A DNA stretch of 12,506 bases. Source: Gemmatimonadota bacterium (GTDB lineage: Bacteria; Orphanbacterota; Orphanbacteria; Orphanbacterales; Orphanbacteraceae). The first letter of the stretch is position 1. Every line of letters starts with the position of its first letter. Location: positions 1 to 12,506 of the forward strand of contig JABDJQ010000215.1 in assembly GCA_013002425.1 (NCBI GenBank), in the 5' to 3' direction. Of this stretch, positions 6,124-12,506 are shown in pieces. A program made the position numbers and the translations under genes. Below the pieces are notes generated by a model. That model made no database searches. It was not told the DNA's origin and worked only from the letters and a program-made list of their open reading frames with translations.

Positions 6124-8168
6124 GGGGATTCCCATCACGGGGCGAGGCGCGCGCGGGAGTGCGCTACTGGGTGATCTGGGCGGCGCTCGTGATCGCGGCT
6201 ACGGCGCTTTTCGTGAAATTTCATCCGGCGCGTCCGCCGTTCTCCTTTCCGGCAGCCGACGGAACCGGCCCGGACCCTGGCGGCCTCGCACGCGGCCTGC
6301 CGGGGCTCGCGCTCGTGCTCGCGCTTGCGGGCGCAGCGGGGGGCGCGCTCTTCCGAACGAGGGACGCGCGCGCCCACGCCTCGCTCACGGCGTGGCTTGC
6401 GGCGGGCATGGTCGTGATCGCGCACGCGTGCTGGCTCCTCGCCGCATTCGGCCTCCTGCGCTGGTACGTGCTGGCCCCGCTCGCGCTGACTCCGCTCGTG
6501 CTGCAGCGTCCCGCGCCATCCCTGTTTCGAGTGCGCCTGCGGGCCGCTCCCGACGCGCTGATGCTCGCCGTTCCGGTGGCCGCGGTCTTCCTGCTCGTTC
6601 TGCTCCGTTCCCTGGCGCCGGCCACGGCAAACGACGCGATGGTGTACCACTTCGTATTCGCGCGGCACATCGCCGAAACAGGGACTCACCTGCTCCCGCC
6701 GGAGAGCATTTACGGCCACATGCCGCACCTCGGAGCCCTGGCGTATGCATCGGCGTGGATTTTCGGCGGCGAGGGTGCGGCTCTTCTGCTCCGCGTCGCG
6801 GCCCTCGCGGGCATCGCCGCCACGGCCGCCCGTCTCGGGCGGATCGCAGCTCCCGAGAAGGCCGGCGGCTTCGCCCCGCTGGCTTTTCTTCTCGTCTGCG
6901 CGCACCCGATCCTGCTCGATCCGCGGACTTTCGGAAACGTCGACCTCTTCAGCGCACTGCTCTTTCTCCTGGCTGCCGAGCAGATTCTGGGAGCCCGGTC
7001 CGAGGCGCCGGGGAGCGGAGACGAGCGGGGGGCCGCACGACCCGCACTTCTGCCGGCGGGAATCTTCGCGGGCGCATTTCTCGCGATCAAACTCGGCAAC
7101 GTTTTCCTGATGCCCGTACTCGTCGCTCTCTTCTGGGTGCGCGCGAATCCTCGCGCCCCCGCGAATCCTCGCGCCCCCTTCGCTCCCCTCGGTTCGGTCG
7201 CGCGTTTTCTGCTGGTGGCGGCTCTGCCCGTCGTTCCGTGGGCCGTGCGGAACGCGCTCACGAGCGGCCATCCGCTCTTCCCTCTCGTTCCCGGGGACAG
7301 TCCTGTCTGGGACGCGGCCCTTGCCGAGCGACTGCAGAGCTGGCAACTGTCGATGGGAATGGGGCGGGCGCCGCTCGATTTTCTGCTGCTTCCATTCCGC
7401 CTCTTTTTCGAAGGGGATCGCGGCTATCCGAGGTTCGACGGCACATTGCATCCCCTGCTTCTTCTCGCCCTCGTTCCGGCCGCATGGCTCGGCGGACCAG
7501 GTGTTCGCGGCGGGTGGCGCACGCGCGGGGTGATCGGCGCAGGCGTCGCCGGAATCTGGCTATGGTCGCTCGGTCCGCAGCAGGCGCGCTTCTTCCTGCC
7601 CGTGCTCTTCTTTCTCGCGGCGGGATGCGGCTGGGACTGGCTCCCGGAGCGCGGCACGAAGCTGCGCTACGGAATCGTCGCGCTGCTCGTGATCTCGGCG
7701 GGCGCGGGGCTTCTGCGCCCCGCGATGGATCTTGCCCGCGACACAATCCCCTTCGTGACCGGCGCGGAGAGCGGCGAATCGTACCGCACGCGCCACGTGC
7801 AGTCGTACGAGGCCCTCAATAACATCAAACTTCAAGTACCGGCGGGCGAAACCGTGCTCTTTCTCTGGGAGAACCGTCTCTACGGCTTCGACCGGCCTTA
7901 CATAGCAGACAGTTTCTTCGAAGCGTCGCAGATCGCGCGGATTGCGGAGCTTGCCGGCTCGCCGCAGGCGTTCGGTACGCGGATGGCGGAGCGCGGCGTG
8001 CGATGGGTTGCCGTGAACCGGCCGCTCGAACGCGTGTTCGGTCGACAGTACGAGCGGGAAACGATGGGCGTTCTGAACGGGTATGTCGCCGCTCTCGAAC
8101 CGGCGGGGTCGTGGAAGGGGATCGAACTCTACCGCGTGCCGCGCGCGGCGCCCGGGGCTACTCGATGA
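6117..8168 (+). CDS. Polytopic membrane glycosyltransferase-like protein (GT-C fold)
   Basis: This encodes up to 683 aa, with a dozen or more hydrophobic segments between about 16 and 533 and a soluble domain at about 545-683. Family hallmarks are an acidic/aromatic first-loop motif (N172-D173...Y177-H178, as in D..xYH of PMT/ArnT-like enzymes), GAFLAIKLGN (about 319-327), and a late loop PWAVRNALTSGHPLFPL (about 374-390) resembling the W..RN..tGNPlfP motif of GT-C proteins. The C-terminal domain (ETVLFLWENRLYGFDRPY; GVRWVAVNRP) matches the soluble tail of such enzymes. It should transfer sugar from a polyprenyl-phosphate donor outside the cytoplasm; acceptor unknown. The start is uncertain. 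GTG 6117 has AAAGG 8 nt upstream but lies inside the opposing promoter's -35. GTG 6159, just before the first membrane segment, is a credible alternative. The 3' end overlaps the convergent gene by 11 bp. Confidence 0.82.
   Translation: MSRGFPSRGEARAGVRYWVIWAALVIAATALFVKFHPARPPFSFPAADGTGPDPGGLARGLPGLALVLALAGAAGGALFRTRDARAHASLTAWLAAGMVVIAHACWLLAAFGLLRWYVLAPLALTPLVLQRPAPSLFRVRLRAAPDALMLAVPVAAVFLLVLLRSLAPATANDAMVYHFVFARHIAETGTHLLPPESIYGHMPHLGALAYASAWIFGGEGAALLLRVAALAGIAATAARLGRIAAPEKAGGFAPLAFLLVCAHPILLDPRTFGNVDLFSALLFLLAAEQILGARSEAPGSGDERGAARPALLPAGIFAGAFLAIKLGNVFLMPVLVALFWVRANPRAPANPRAPFAPLGSVARFLLVAALPVVPWAVRNALTSGHPLFPLVPGDSPVWDAALAERLQSWQLSMGMGRAPLDFLLLPFRLFFEGDRGYPRFDGTLHPLLLLALVPAAWLGGPGVRGGWRTRGVIGAGVAGIWLWSLGPQQARFFLPVLFFLAAGCGWDWLPERGTKLRYGIVALLVISAGAGLLRPAMDLARDTIPFVTGAESGESYRTRHVQSYEALNNIKLQVPAGETVLFLWENRLYGFDRPYIADSFFEASQIARIAELAGSPQAFGTRMAERGVRWVAVNRPLERVFGRQYERETMGVLNGYVAALEPAGSWKGIELYRVPRAAPGATR
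7143..7178 (+). repeat. Perfect 18-bp in-frame tandem duplication
   Basis: The unit at 7143-7160 is repeated exactly at 7161-7178, encoding ANPRAP twice (residues 343-354) in a proline/arginine-rich loop between membrane segments. Identical DNA implies recent duplication by slippage. Copy number may vary between strains without changing frame. Confidence 0.9.
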
Positions 8169-10437
8169 GCGATCGGATCGAAGAATCCATCGTGCCGCCG
8201 CGCTCGAGGTAAGCGCGCGCCCACTGCTGCGCTTCCTCCGCCCGACCGATCTGCGCGGCCACGAAGGCCGCGTTTTTCCAGGCCGGGAGAAACGCCGGGT
8301 TCGTTTCGCTCTCTCTTCGGAACTCCCGAAGGGCCGCCTCGGGCGCATTGCGACGCACTTCGAGAATCCCGATCGCAAAGTGCAGGTACGGCATGTCCGG
8401 CGCAATCGTTGCCGCGCGGGCGAAAACCGCGGAAGCTTCTTCGAATCCTCCCTTTCGGTACAGGTAGGCGCCGAAATAGTAGAGCGCCGCCGGATCGTCG
8501 TCGCGCGCGGCCTCCCGGTAGAGTCCCTCGATGTTCTCGACATCCTGAAAGAGATCGGCAACGAGCGCGGCGCGTGTTCCGGCGCCGAGACTCCATCCGC
8601 TCTCCCCTTTCCGCGCGCGCCACTTCGCGAGAAGCTCGATTTCCGTGAGCCGACCGCGCAGTTCGGAAACGAAAGGCGTGAACGGATCGTCGGGCGACAG
8701 GAGCGACAGCGCCCGCTCCGCGCGCCGCACGCCGTCCTCGCGCCCTTCGAGCAGCGCGACCACGGCCAGATGCGCCCACGCTTTCGCGTAACCGGGATCG
8801 AGTTCGACCGCGCGGAGCAGTTCGGCTTCGCCTTCCGCGACAGAACCTGTCCGATAAAGCAGCAGACCGAGGTTCAGGCGCGGCTTCGCGTATCCGGGGT
8901 CGAGCGCGATGCCGGCGCGGAACTCGGCCGCGGCTCTCTCCGTATCGCCGCGCACCGCGTAGATCTCTCCGAGGTTCAGCCGCGCCTTCGCGTAGTTCGG
9001 ATCGAGGTCGATCGACTTCCGGTATTCGCGGATCGCGTCTTCCGTCCGCCCTTCACGCGACGCGATGATCCCGAGCCGGTAGTGCGACTGCGCGTCCCCC
9101 GTTGCCGCGGAAATGCCGTACCAGTTGACGTTGCAGAATATCGCGAAAGCGAGTGCGGCCGCGGCGCCCGGCAGGAGCGAACGATAGTTTCCCCGCTTCA
9201 CGCGACGCACGACCGTAACGAGCGCGCCCGACGCGAAAAGAATGACGACCGGCACCACGGGGAGCCGATACCGCGTCAGGACGAAGAAGAGCACGATCGA
9301 ACCCGTATACACGATCAGAAACAGTACGAGCATCGCCGCCCGCTTCGAGCCGAGCAGAAACACGCCGAGCACCGCGAGCGGCGCCAGCACGCCGAACGGC
9401 ACGAAGAGCGCACGAATCAGGTGGCTGTACCGCTTCTGGAAGTGATAGCTCTCGATCTGCGGAATCTCGAACGTCGAGAAGAAGAACGTCGTCTTGCGCG
9501 CGAGCAGATCGAGCGCGCGTCCCGGCTCGGCGCGAATGAACGCGAGCGCGCGCCCGGACCAGACTTTCGAGACCTCGGTCGGTGTCAGGCTGCGGCCGAG
9601 TTCCTCTTCGAGCATGCGCCGCCCGGCGGGGTCATGATCGACGTCGAGCCCGTACGGCTTCTCGTAGGCGCCGGACGATTCGGGACCGTTCCCGATGTAG
9701 AAGTTGAGCCCGCCGTTCGATGTCAGGAACACGAGATCGCCGCTCGAGGCGTAGTTCCGCACGGTCACGAGGCCGATCACGGTTGCCAGGCCGAGCGCGA
9801 GCGCGAGCGCGGGACGCACGCGCTGCAGGAGCGAACCCGACTCGCGCGCCATCAGCGCGAGCCCGGCCACCGGCGCGAAGAGCGCGATGTTTCCCTTCCC
9901 CACCGCGGCCAGTCCGAACAGAATACCTGTCAACAGATGAAACCTGAACTGTTTGACGCGGGGAACGTCGGTCGTGAGACGGTCGAGTATCCAGAGGATG
10001 AGCGTGATCGCGACGGTCGTATAGAGAATCGATCCCGTATAGAAGATGAACGGTCCGTAGAGCGCGGCCCCGATTCCCGCCACGAGCGCGATCGTGGGAT
10101 CGAAGAGCCGCCGCCCCATGCGAAACAGCAGGACCGGGACGAGCGCGGAAAGGATCGCCTGCAGAACACGTATGACGAGAAGCTCGCGCCCCGCCACGGC
10201 GTAGACCAGCGCGAGCATGTGCGGGTAGAGAGGTCCCATAAAGTACGCGTCGCTGCCGATCAGTCCCTCGTCCAGGATCTCGACCGCCCGCTTGTCGTAG
10301 TAACGGGAATCGAGCCCGAGCCCCTGGAAGAAAGGATTGTCGCGCGCTTCGATCAGATAGAAGAGGCGCAGAGCCAGCGCGAGCGCGAAGAGCGCCCAGT
10401 ATACGGTGCGGGGCTTGACGCGCTTACGGCGCTTCAT
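8158..10437 (-). CDS. GT-C glycosyltransferase (PMT/ArnT-like) fused to C-terminal TPR repeats
   Basis: This encodes 759 aa. A basic N-terminus (MKRRKRVKPR) precedes the first membrane segment. The first external loop carries GLDSRYYDKRA (D43, D48), followed by YFMGPLYPHMLALVY (about 65-79), the GPLYP motif of PMT_2-type enzymes. TVRNYASSGDLVFLTS and GGLNFYIGNGP (about 225-252) and FFVLTRYRLPVVP (about 384-396) are further family signatures. The last membrane segment is near 424-441. TPRs follow at about 449-584 (four units with LDPxYAK boundaries) and about 650-750 (two to three). Units two and three remain similar in DNA at a 102-bp spacing. The TPRs likely lie outside the cytoplasm and may bind the acceptor protein; this is inference. 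ATG 10437 was chosen over GTG 10470 because it directly precedes the basic/TM region. It overlaps the upstream gene by 14 bp, suggesting translational coupling. No terminator is seen. Confidence 0.88.
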   Translation of the reverse strand: MKRRKRVKPRTVYWALFALALALRLFYLIEARDNPFFQGLGLDSRYYDKRAVEILDEGLIGSDAYFMGPLYPHMLALVYAVAGRELLVIRVLQAILSALVPVLLFRMGRRLFDPTIALVAGIGAALYGPFIFYTGSILYTTVAITLILWILDRLTTDVPRVKQFRFHLLTGILFGLAAVGKGNIALFAPVAGLALMARESGSLLQRVRPALALALGLATVIGLVTVRNYASSGDLVFLTSNGGLNFYIGNGPESSGAYEKPYGLDVDHDPAGRRMLEEELGRSLTPTEVSKVWSGRALAFIRAEPGRALDLLARKTTFFFSTFEIPQIESYHFQKRYSHLIRALFVPFGVLAPLAVLGVFLLGSKRAAMLVLFLIVYTGSIVLFFVLTRYRLPVVPVVILFASGALVTVVRRVKRGNYRSLLPGAAAALAFAIFCNVNWYGISAATGDAQSHYRLGIIASREGRTEDAIREYRKSIDLDPNYAKARLNLGEIYAVRGDTERAAAEFRAGIALDPGYAKPRLNLGLLLYRTGSVAEGEAELLRAVELDPGYAKAWAHLAVVALLEGREDGVRRAERALSLLSPDDPFTPFVSELRGRLTEIELLAKWRARKGESGWSLGAGTRAALVADLFQDVENIEGLYREAARDDDPAALYYFGAYLYRKGGFEEASAVFARAATIAPDMPYLHFAIGILEVRRNAPEAALREFRRESETNPAFLPAWKNAAFVAAQIGRAEEAQQWARAYLERGGTMDSSIRSLIE

Positions 10438-11392
10438 GGCCGCGCGCCGGTGAGAGGAATCCGCGCACACCGTAAACGATGCCCCCGAGGAGGCCGTTCA
10501 GCAGAAACACGCCGTAGATGATAAGCGACAGGAAGATCGCGGGCGTCGCCTCGACACCGAAGCGGGCGAGAATGAAAACGAGCAACCCTTCGCGAATGCC
10601 GATCCCCGCGAGCGAAATCGGCAGCATGCGACCGACCTCCACGACCGGCATCATCAGGAAGAACACGAGCGGGTTCAGGTCGAGACCGATTGCGAGCGAG
10701 AACATGTAGCATCCGAAGATCCACCCGATCCGCGACAGCACGGAAAGCACGGCTGCGCGAAACACGGCGCCCCGGTCTTCCTTGTAGTAATCGAGAAAGT
10801 CGTACAGGCGGCGCATGCGGTCCGGGATGCCCGACTTTTCGAGCCATGCGCGCGCGGGGCCGAGCAGCGGAACGAGCAGCCGGAGCGTGCGGCGGCGGAT
10901 CATCACCGTGCCCATGACGAACAGCGCGAGCATGCCGGCTTCCGCGAGCAGAAAGAGATTGCGGTCCGGCAGCGACGACCCGAGCAGCAGAAACGCGACG
11001 ATGCTGATCGGGAAGAGCGCGTAAAGGCCGAGAAGGCGTTCGACCATGATGCTCGCCATCGCGGACGATTTCTTGCCCGTATGCTTCGACAGATCGAAGA
11101 CGCGCATCACGTCGCCGCCGATCGAAGTCGGCATGAAGTTGTTGAAGAACATGCAGACGAAGTAATAGCCGGTGAGTCTCATGAACGAAACGCGTACGCC
11201 GAGCGGTTTCACGAGTTCGCTCCACCGCACGCTGTTCAGCGCCACCATTACGAGGTTCAGCAGGTATCCGAGCCCGACGAGTCGCAGGTCGACGTCCTTC
11301 AGGAGCGACATGAACTCTTCGCCGTTCACGCGCGAGAGAATCACCCACACGAGAAGTCCCGTTATAATGAGACGGATTACGTTCGCCCGCAT
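10424..11392 (-). CDS. LPG_synthase_TM / UPF0104 family integral membrane protein
   Basis: This encodes 322 aa, essentially all membrane segments, typical in length for the flippase-like transmembrane family related to the MprF membrane domain and archaeal AglD. Diagnostic motifs are FFNNFMPTSIGGDVMRV (82-98, with N84/N85, P88 and GGD 92-94), VERLLGL (117-123) and PISLAGIGIREG (258-269, the P.GGLG.RE-type motif). The soluble lysyltransferase domain of MprF is absent, so lysyl-phosphatidylglycerol synthesis is not implied. Members next to GT-C enzymes are thought to act on or move lipid-linked substrates. A role in polyprenyl-phosphate sugar supply is inferred from context. ATG 11392 lies 2 nt after the upstream stop, with GAGGA 6 nt before it. 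The 3' end overlaps the start of the GT-C/TPR gene. Central gene of a tight three-gene operon. Confidence 0.9.
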   Translation of the reverse strand: MRANVIRLIITGLLVWVILSRVNGEEFMSLLKDVDLRLVGLGYLLNLVMVALNSVRWSELVKPLGVRVSFMRLTGYYFVCMFFNNFMPTSIGGDVMRVFDLSKHTGKKSSAMASIMVERLLGLYALFPISIVAFLLLGSSLPDRNLFLLAEAGMLALFVMGTVMIRRRTLRLLVPLLGPARAWLEKSGIPDRMRRLYDFLDYYKEDRGAVFRAAVLSVLSRIGWIFGCYMFSLAIGLDLNPLVFFLMMPVVEVGRMLPISLAGIGIREGLLVFILARFGVEATPAIFLSLIIYGVFLLNGLLGGIVYGVRGFLSPARGHEAP

Positions 11393-11394
11393 CG

Positions 11395-12506
11395 TCAGTC
11401 CTCGTTCCGCACGTATACGATGAGATCACCGATCCGGCTCGATTCGAGAAACGCGTTTCGGATCGCCTTGTAGGGCCGTTCCGCAAAGCGGGAGAACCTT
11501 CGTTCGTCCCGGCCGTCGATCGCGACATCGCGCAGCAGAACGACGCGCGTCGGATGCCGCAGTATATCCGCGATGTACCGATCCTCTTCTTCCGGTGAGT
11601 CGAGCGCCCTTCTGAGATGAATGTACCGCGTCGGATTCTCCCGTTCGAACAGGAAATAGAATAGCTGATACCCGGGGACTGTCAGAATGTAGTCGCCGGG
11701 GGCCGAATGCTCGTCGAGAACGCGCTCCACGGCGTAGAGGAAGCGCGACTCGTTCTCCCCGACCCGCACGCGGGCCTTCGCGAGGCGAAGCGGCTCGCCC
11801 GGCCGGAACGCTTCGGCCACGTGCCCCGCGTAATACGGCGGAATCGGCTGAATGCCCTCGGCCGCGATGCGCGCGGGCCCGTAGGGGGCCCGGTAGATCC
11901 TGGCGTACTCGAAGAAGAGGGCGAAGAGCGCGAGAGGAACGAGCCAGAGCGCGTGTCGGGCAATCCTGCTCTCACGCCACGTCGTTTCGCCATGCCAGAG
12001 GAGGAGCAGCAGCGCGGGCGGCATCGACTGGATGAGATGGGCGAAATCGCTCCGCCAGAGCGTCTGATTGAACGCGAGGATCGCGAAACCGATCACGGGA
12101 AGCACGGGTACGATCGCGGGATCGTTTCGTACGAGCGCCAGCAGTCCGCGCCCCGCGGCCAGAACCACCGCCGCGATCGGAATGTAATAGAAGATACGGA
12201 GCGCGGCGAGCGTCATGCCCGCGGCGTCCCAGCGAGGCGCGATCAGCAGGGGCGGAAACGGAAGCGCGTTCGTCCGATTGTCGCGCATGCCGGCGAGGAA
12301 GATCTTGTGCGCCGCATCGGGCAGCGCGCCCTGGAACGCGAAATAGAGCGCGACCGGAAGGACGGGAAGCGCGAACCAGAAAACGAAACGGAGCAGATCG
12401 CCTGCCGTGATGCGCGTCCGGAACGAGAGCGCGGTCATCACGACCCAGACTGCCAGCGCGAACAGGCCGAGGTCCTGTCGAAAGAGAAGCGAGAATCCCG
12501 CAACGG
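11395..12506 (-). CDS. Partial GT-C-like membrane glycosyltransferase, 5' end beyond window
   Basis: The frame is open to the right window edge, so 369 codons are visible and the true start lies outside. The GTG/ATG pair at 12441/12438 is internal: the preceding 21 codons continue a membrane-protein sequence with the motif FRQDLGLFAL, like the [KR]Q[DN]xG motif between membrane segments of ArnT/PMT-like enzymes. Several hydrophobic segments follow. The C-terminal soluble part contains GDYILTVPGYQLFYFLFE, RENPTRYIHL and HPTRVVLLRDVA, matching the tail of GT-C-like proteins (YFlxxRxNPTRY). The catalytic first loop is off-window, so the activity is inferred from tail and context. It is the most upstream visible gene of the minus-strand operon, 2 nt from the next gene. 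The operon promoter is not in this window. Confidence 0.8.
   Translation of the reverse strand, partial: VAGFSLLFRQDLGLFALAVWVVMTALSFRTRITAGDLLRFVFWFALPVLPVALYFAFQGALPDAAHKIFLAGMRDNRTNALPFPPLLIAPRWDAAGMTLAALRIFYYIPIAAVVLAAGRGLLALVRNDPAIVPVLPVIGFAILAFNQTLWRSDFAHLIQSMPPALLLLLWHGETTWRESRIARHALWLVPLALFALFFEYARIYRAPYGPARIAAEGIQPIPPYYAGHVAEAFRPGEPLRLAKARVRVGENESRFLYAVERVLDEHSAPGDYILTVPGYQLFYFLFERENPTRYIHLRRALDSPEEEDRYIADILRHPTRVVLLRDVAIDGRDERRFSRFAERPYKAIRNAFLESSRIGDLIVYVRNED
11399..11403 (-). promoter_or_regulatory. Shine-Dalgarno GAGGA inside the end of the upstream gene
   Basis: GAGGA on the minus strand lies 6 nt before ATG 11392, within the last codons of the upstream gene, whose stop (11397-11395) falls between site and start. 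This supports translational coupling. Confidence 0.7.

Noticed and set aside
8138..8149. GC palindrome near the convergent gene ends as a bidirectional terminator
   Set aside because: It is a 12-bp self-complementary GC run inside coding sequence, with no adjacent T-tract on either strand and no room for a loop.
8083..10521. An 812-codon plus-strand open frame antisense to the GT-C/TPR gene
   Set aside because: Same-register shadow. Its Arg/Glu-rich translation has no motif, while the minus strand encodes recognisable GT-C and TPR sequence.
12438..12441. GTG/ATG at 12441/12438 as the start of the rightmost gene
   Set aside because: The frame continues upstream without a stop to the window edge and encodes a convincing GT-C-like segment (FRQDLGLFAL). 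The gene is partial rather than starting here.

Overview
The window looks like a fragment of a GC-rich bacterial chromosome. The best taxonomic clue is the 1162-residue secreted protein at 307-3795. Its C-terminus is a FlgD-Ig-like/T9SS-tail-like domain that starts QNTPNPFNP and ends GVYFYTLN...KKMVLIR. This tail is typical of FCB-related, mostly uncultured phyla (Candidatus Eisenbacteria, Latescibacterota, Krumholzibacteriota and relatives). No marker gene fixes the phylum, so the assignment is inference.

Layout, left to right. Positions 1-306 hold no credible gene. They contain a pyrimidine tract (1-62), a large imperfect palindrome (63-249, dyad near 155) and, directly abutting it, a strong intrinsic terminator (245-277) serving the minus-strand gene. 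Positions 307-3795 (minus) encode the large secreted multidomain protein. It has its own consensus promoter (4144-4173), a structured leader of about 340 nt (3796-4137) and a textbook ribosome binding site. Positions 4199-6013 (minus) encode a lipoprotein with TolB/PD40-type beta-propeller repeats split by a PEGA-like insert and a cysteine-rich segment. Its promoter (6095-6123) overlaps a putative divergent promoter for the plus-strand gene at 6117-8168, a polytopic GT-C-like membrane glycosyltransferase. That gene converges on and overlaps by 11 bp a tight minus-strand operon. Read from the right edge, the operon encodes a partial GT-C-like membrane protein (11395-12506, open at the window end), an LPG_synthase_TM/UPF0104 membrane protein (10424-11392), and a GT-C glycosyltransferase fused to TPR repeats (8158-10437).

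Functionally there are two blocks. The right half (about 6.1-12.5 kb) is a membrane glycosylation cluster, probably using polyprenyl-phosphate sugars to modify envelope glycans or exported proteins. Acceptor and donor cannot be read from the sequence. The left half encodes exported proteins: a secreted adhesive or enzyme-like protein and a surface or periplasmic lipoprotein. The secreted-protein gene is less GC-rich by eye than the glycosyltransferase genes and carries strong expression signals.

The least explained structures are the 63-249 palindrome, the long multi-hairpin leader of the secreted-protein gene, and the overlapping divergent promoters around 6076-6123. I found no tRNA, rRNA, CRISPR array, transposase or known riboswitch.
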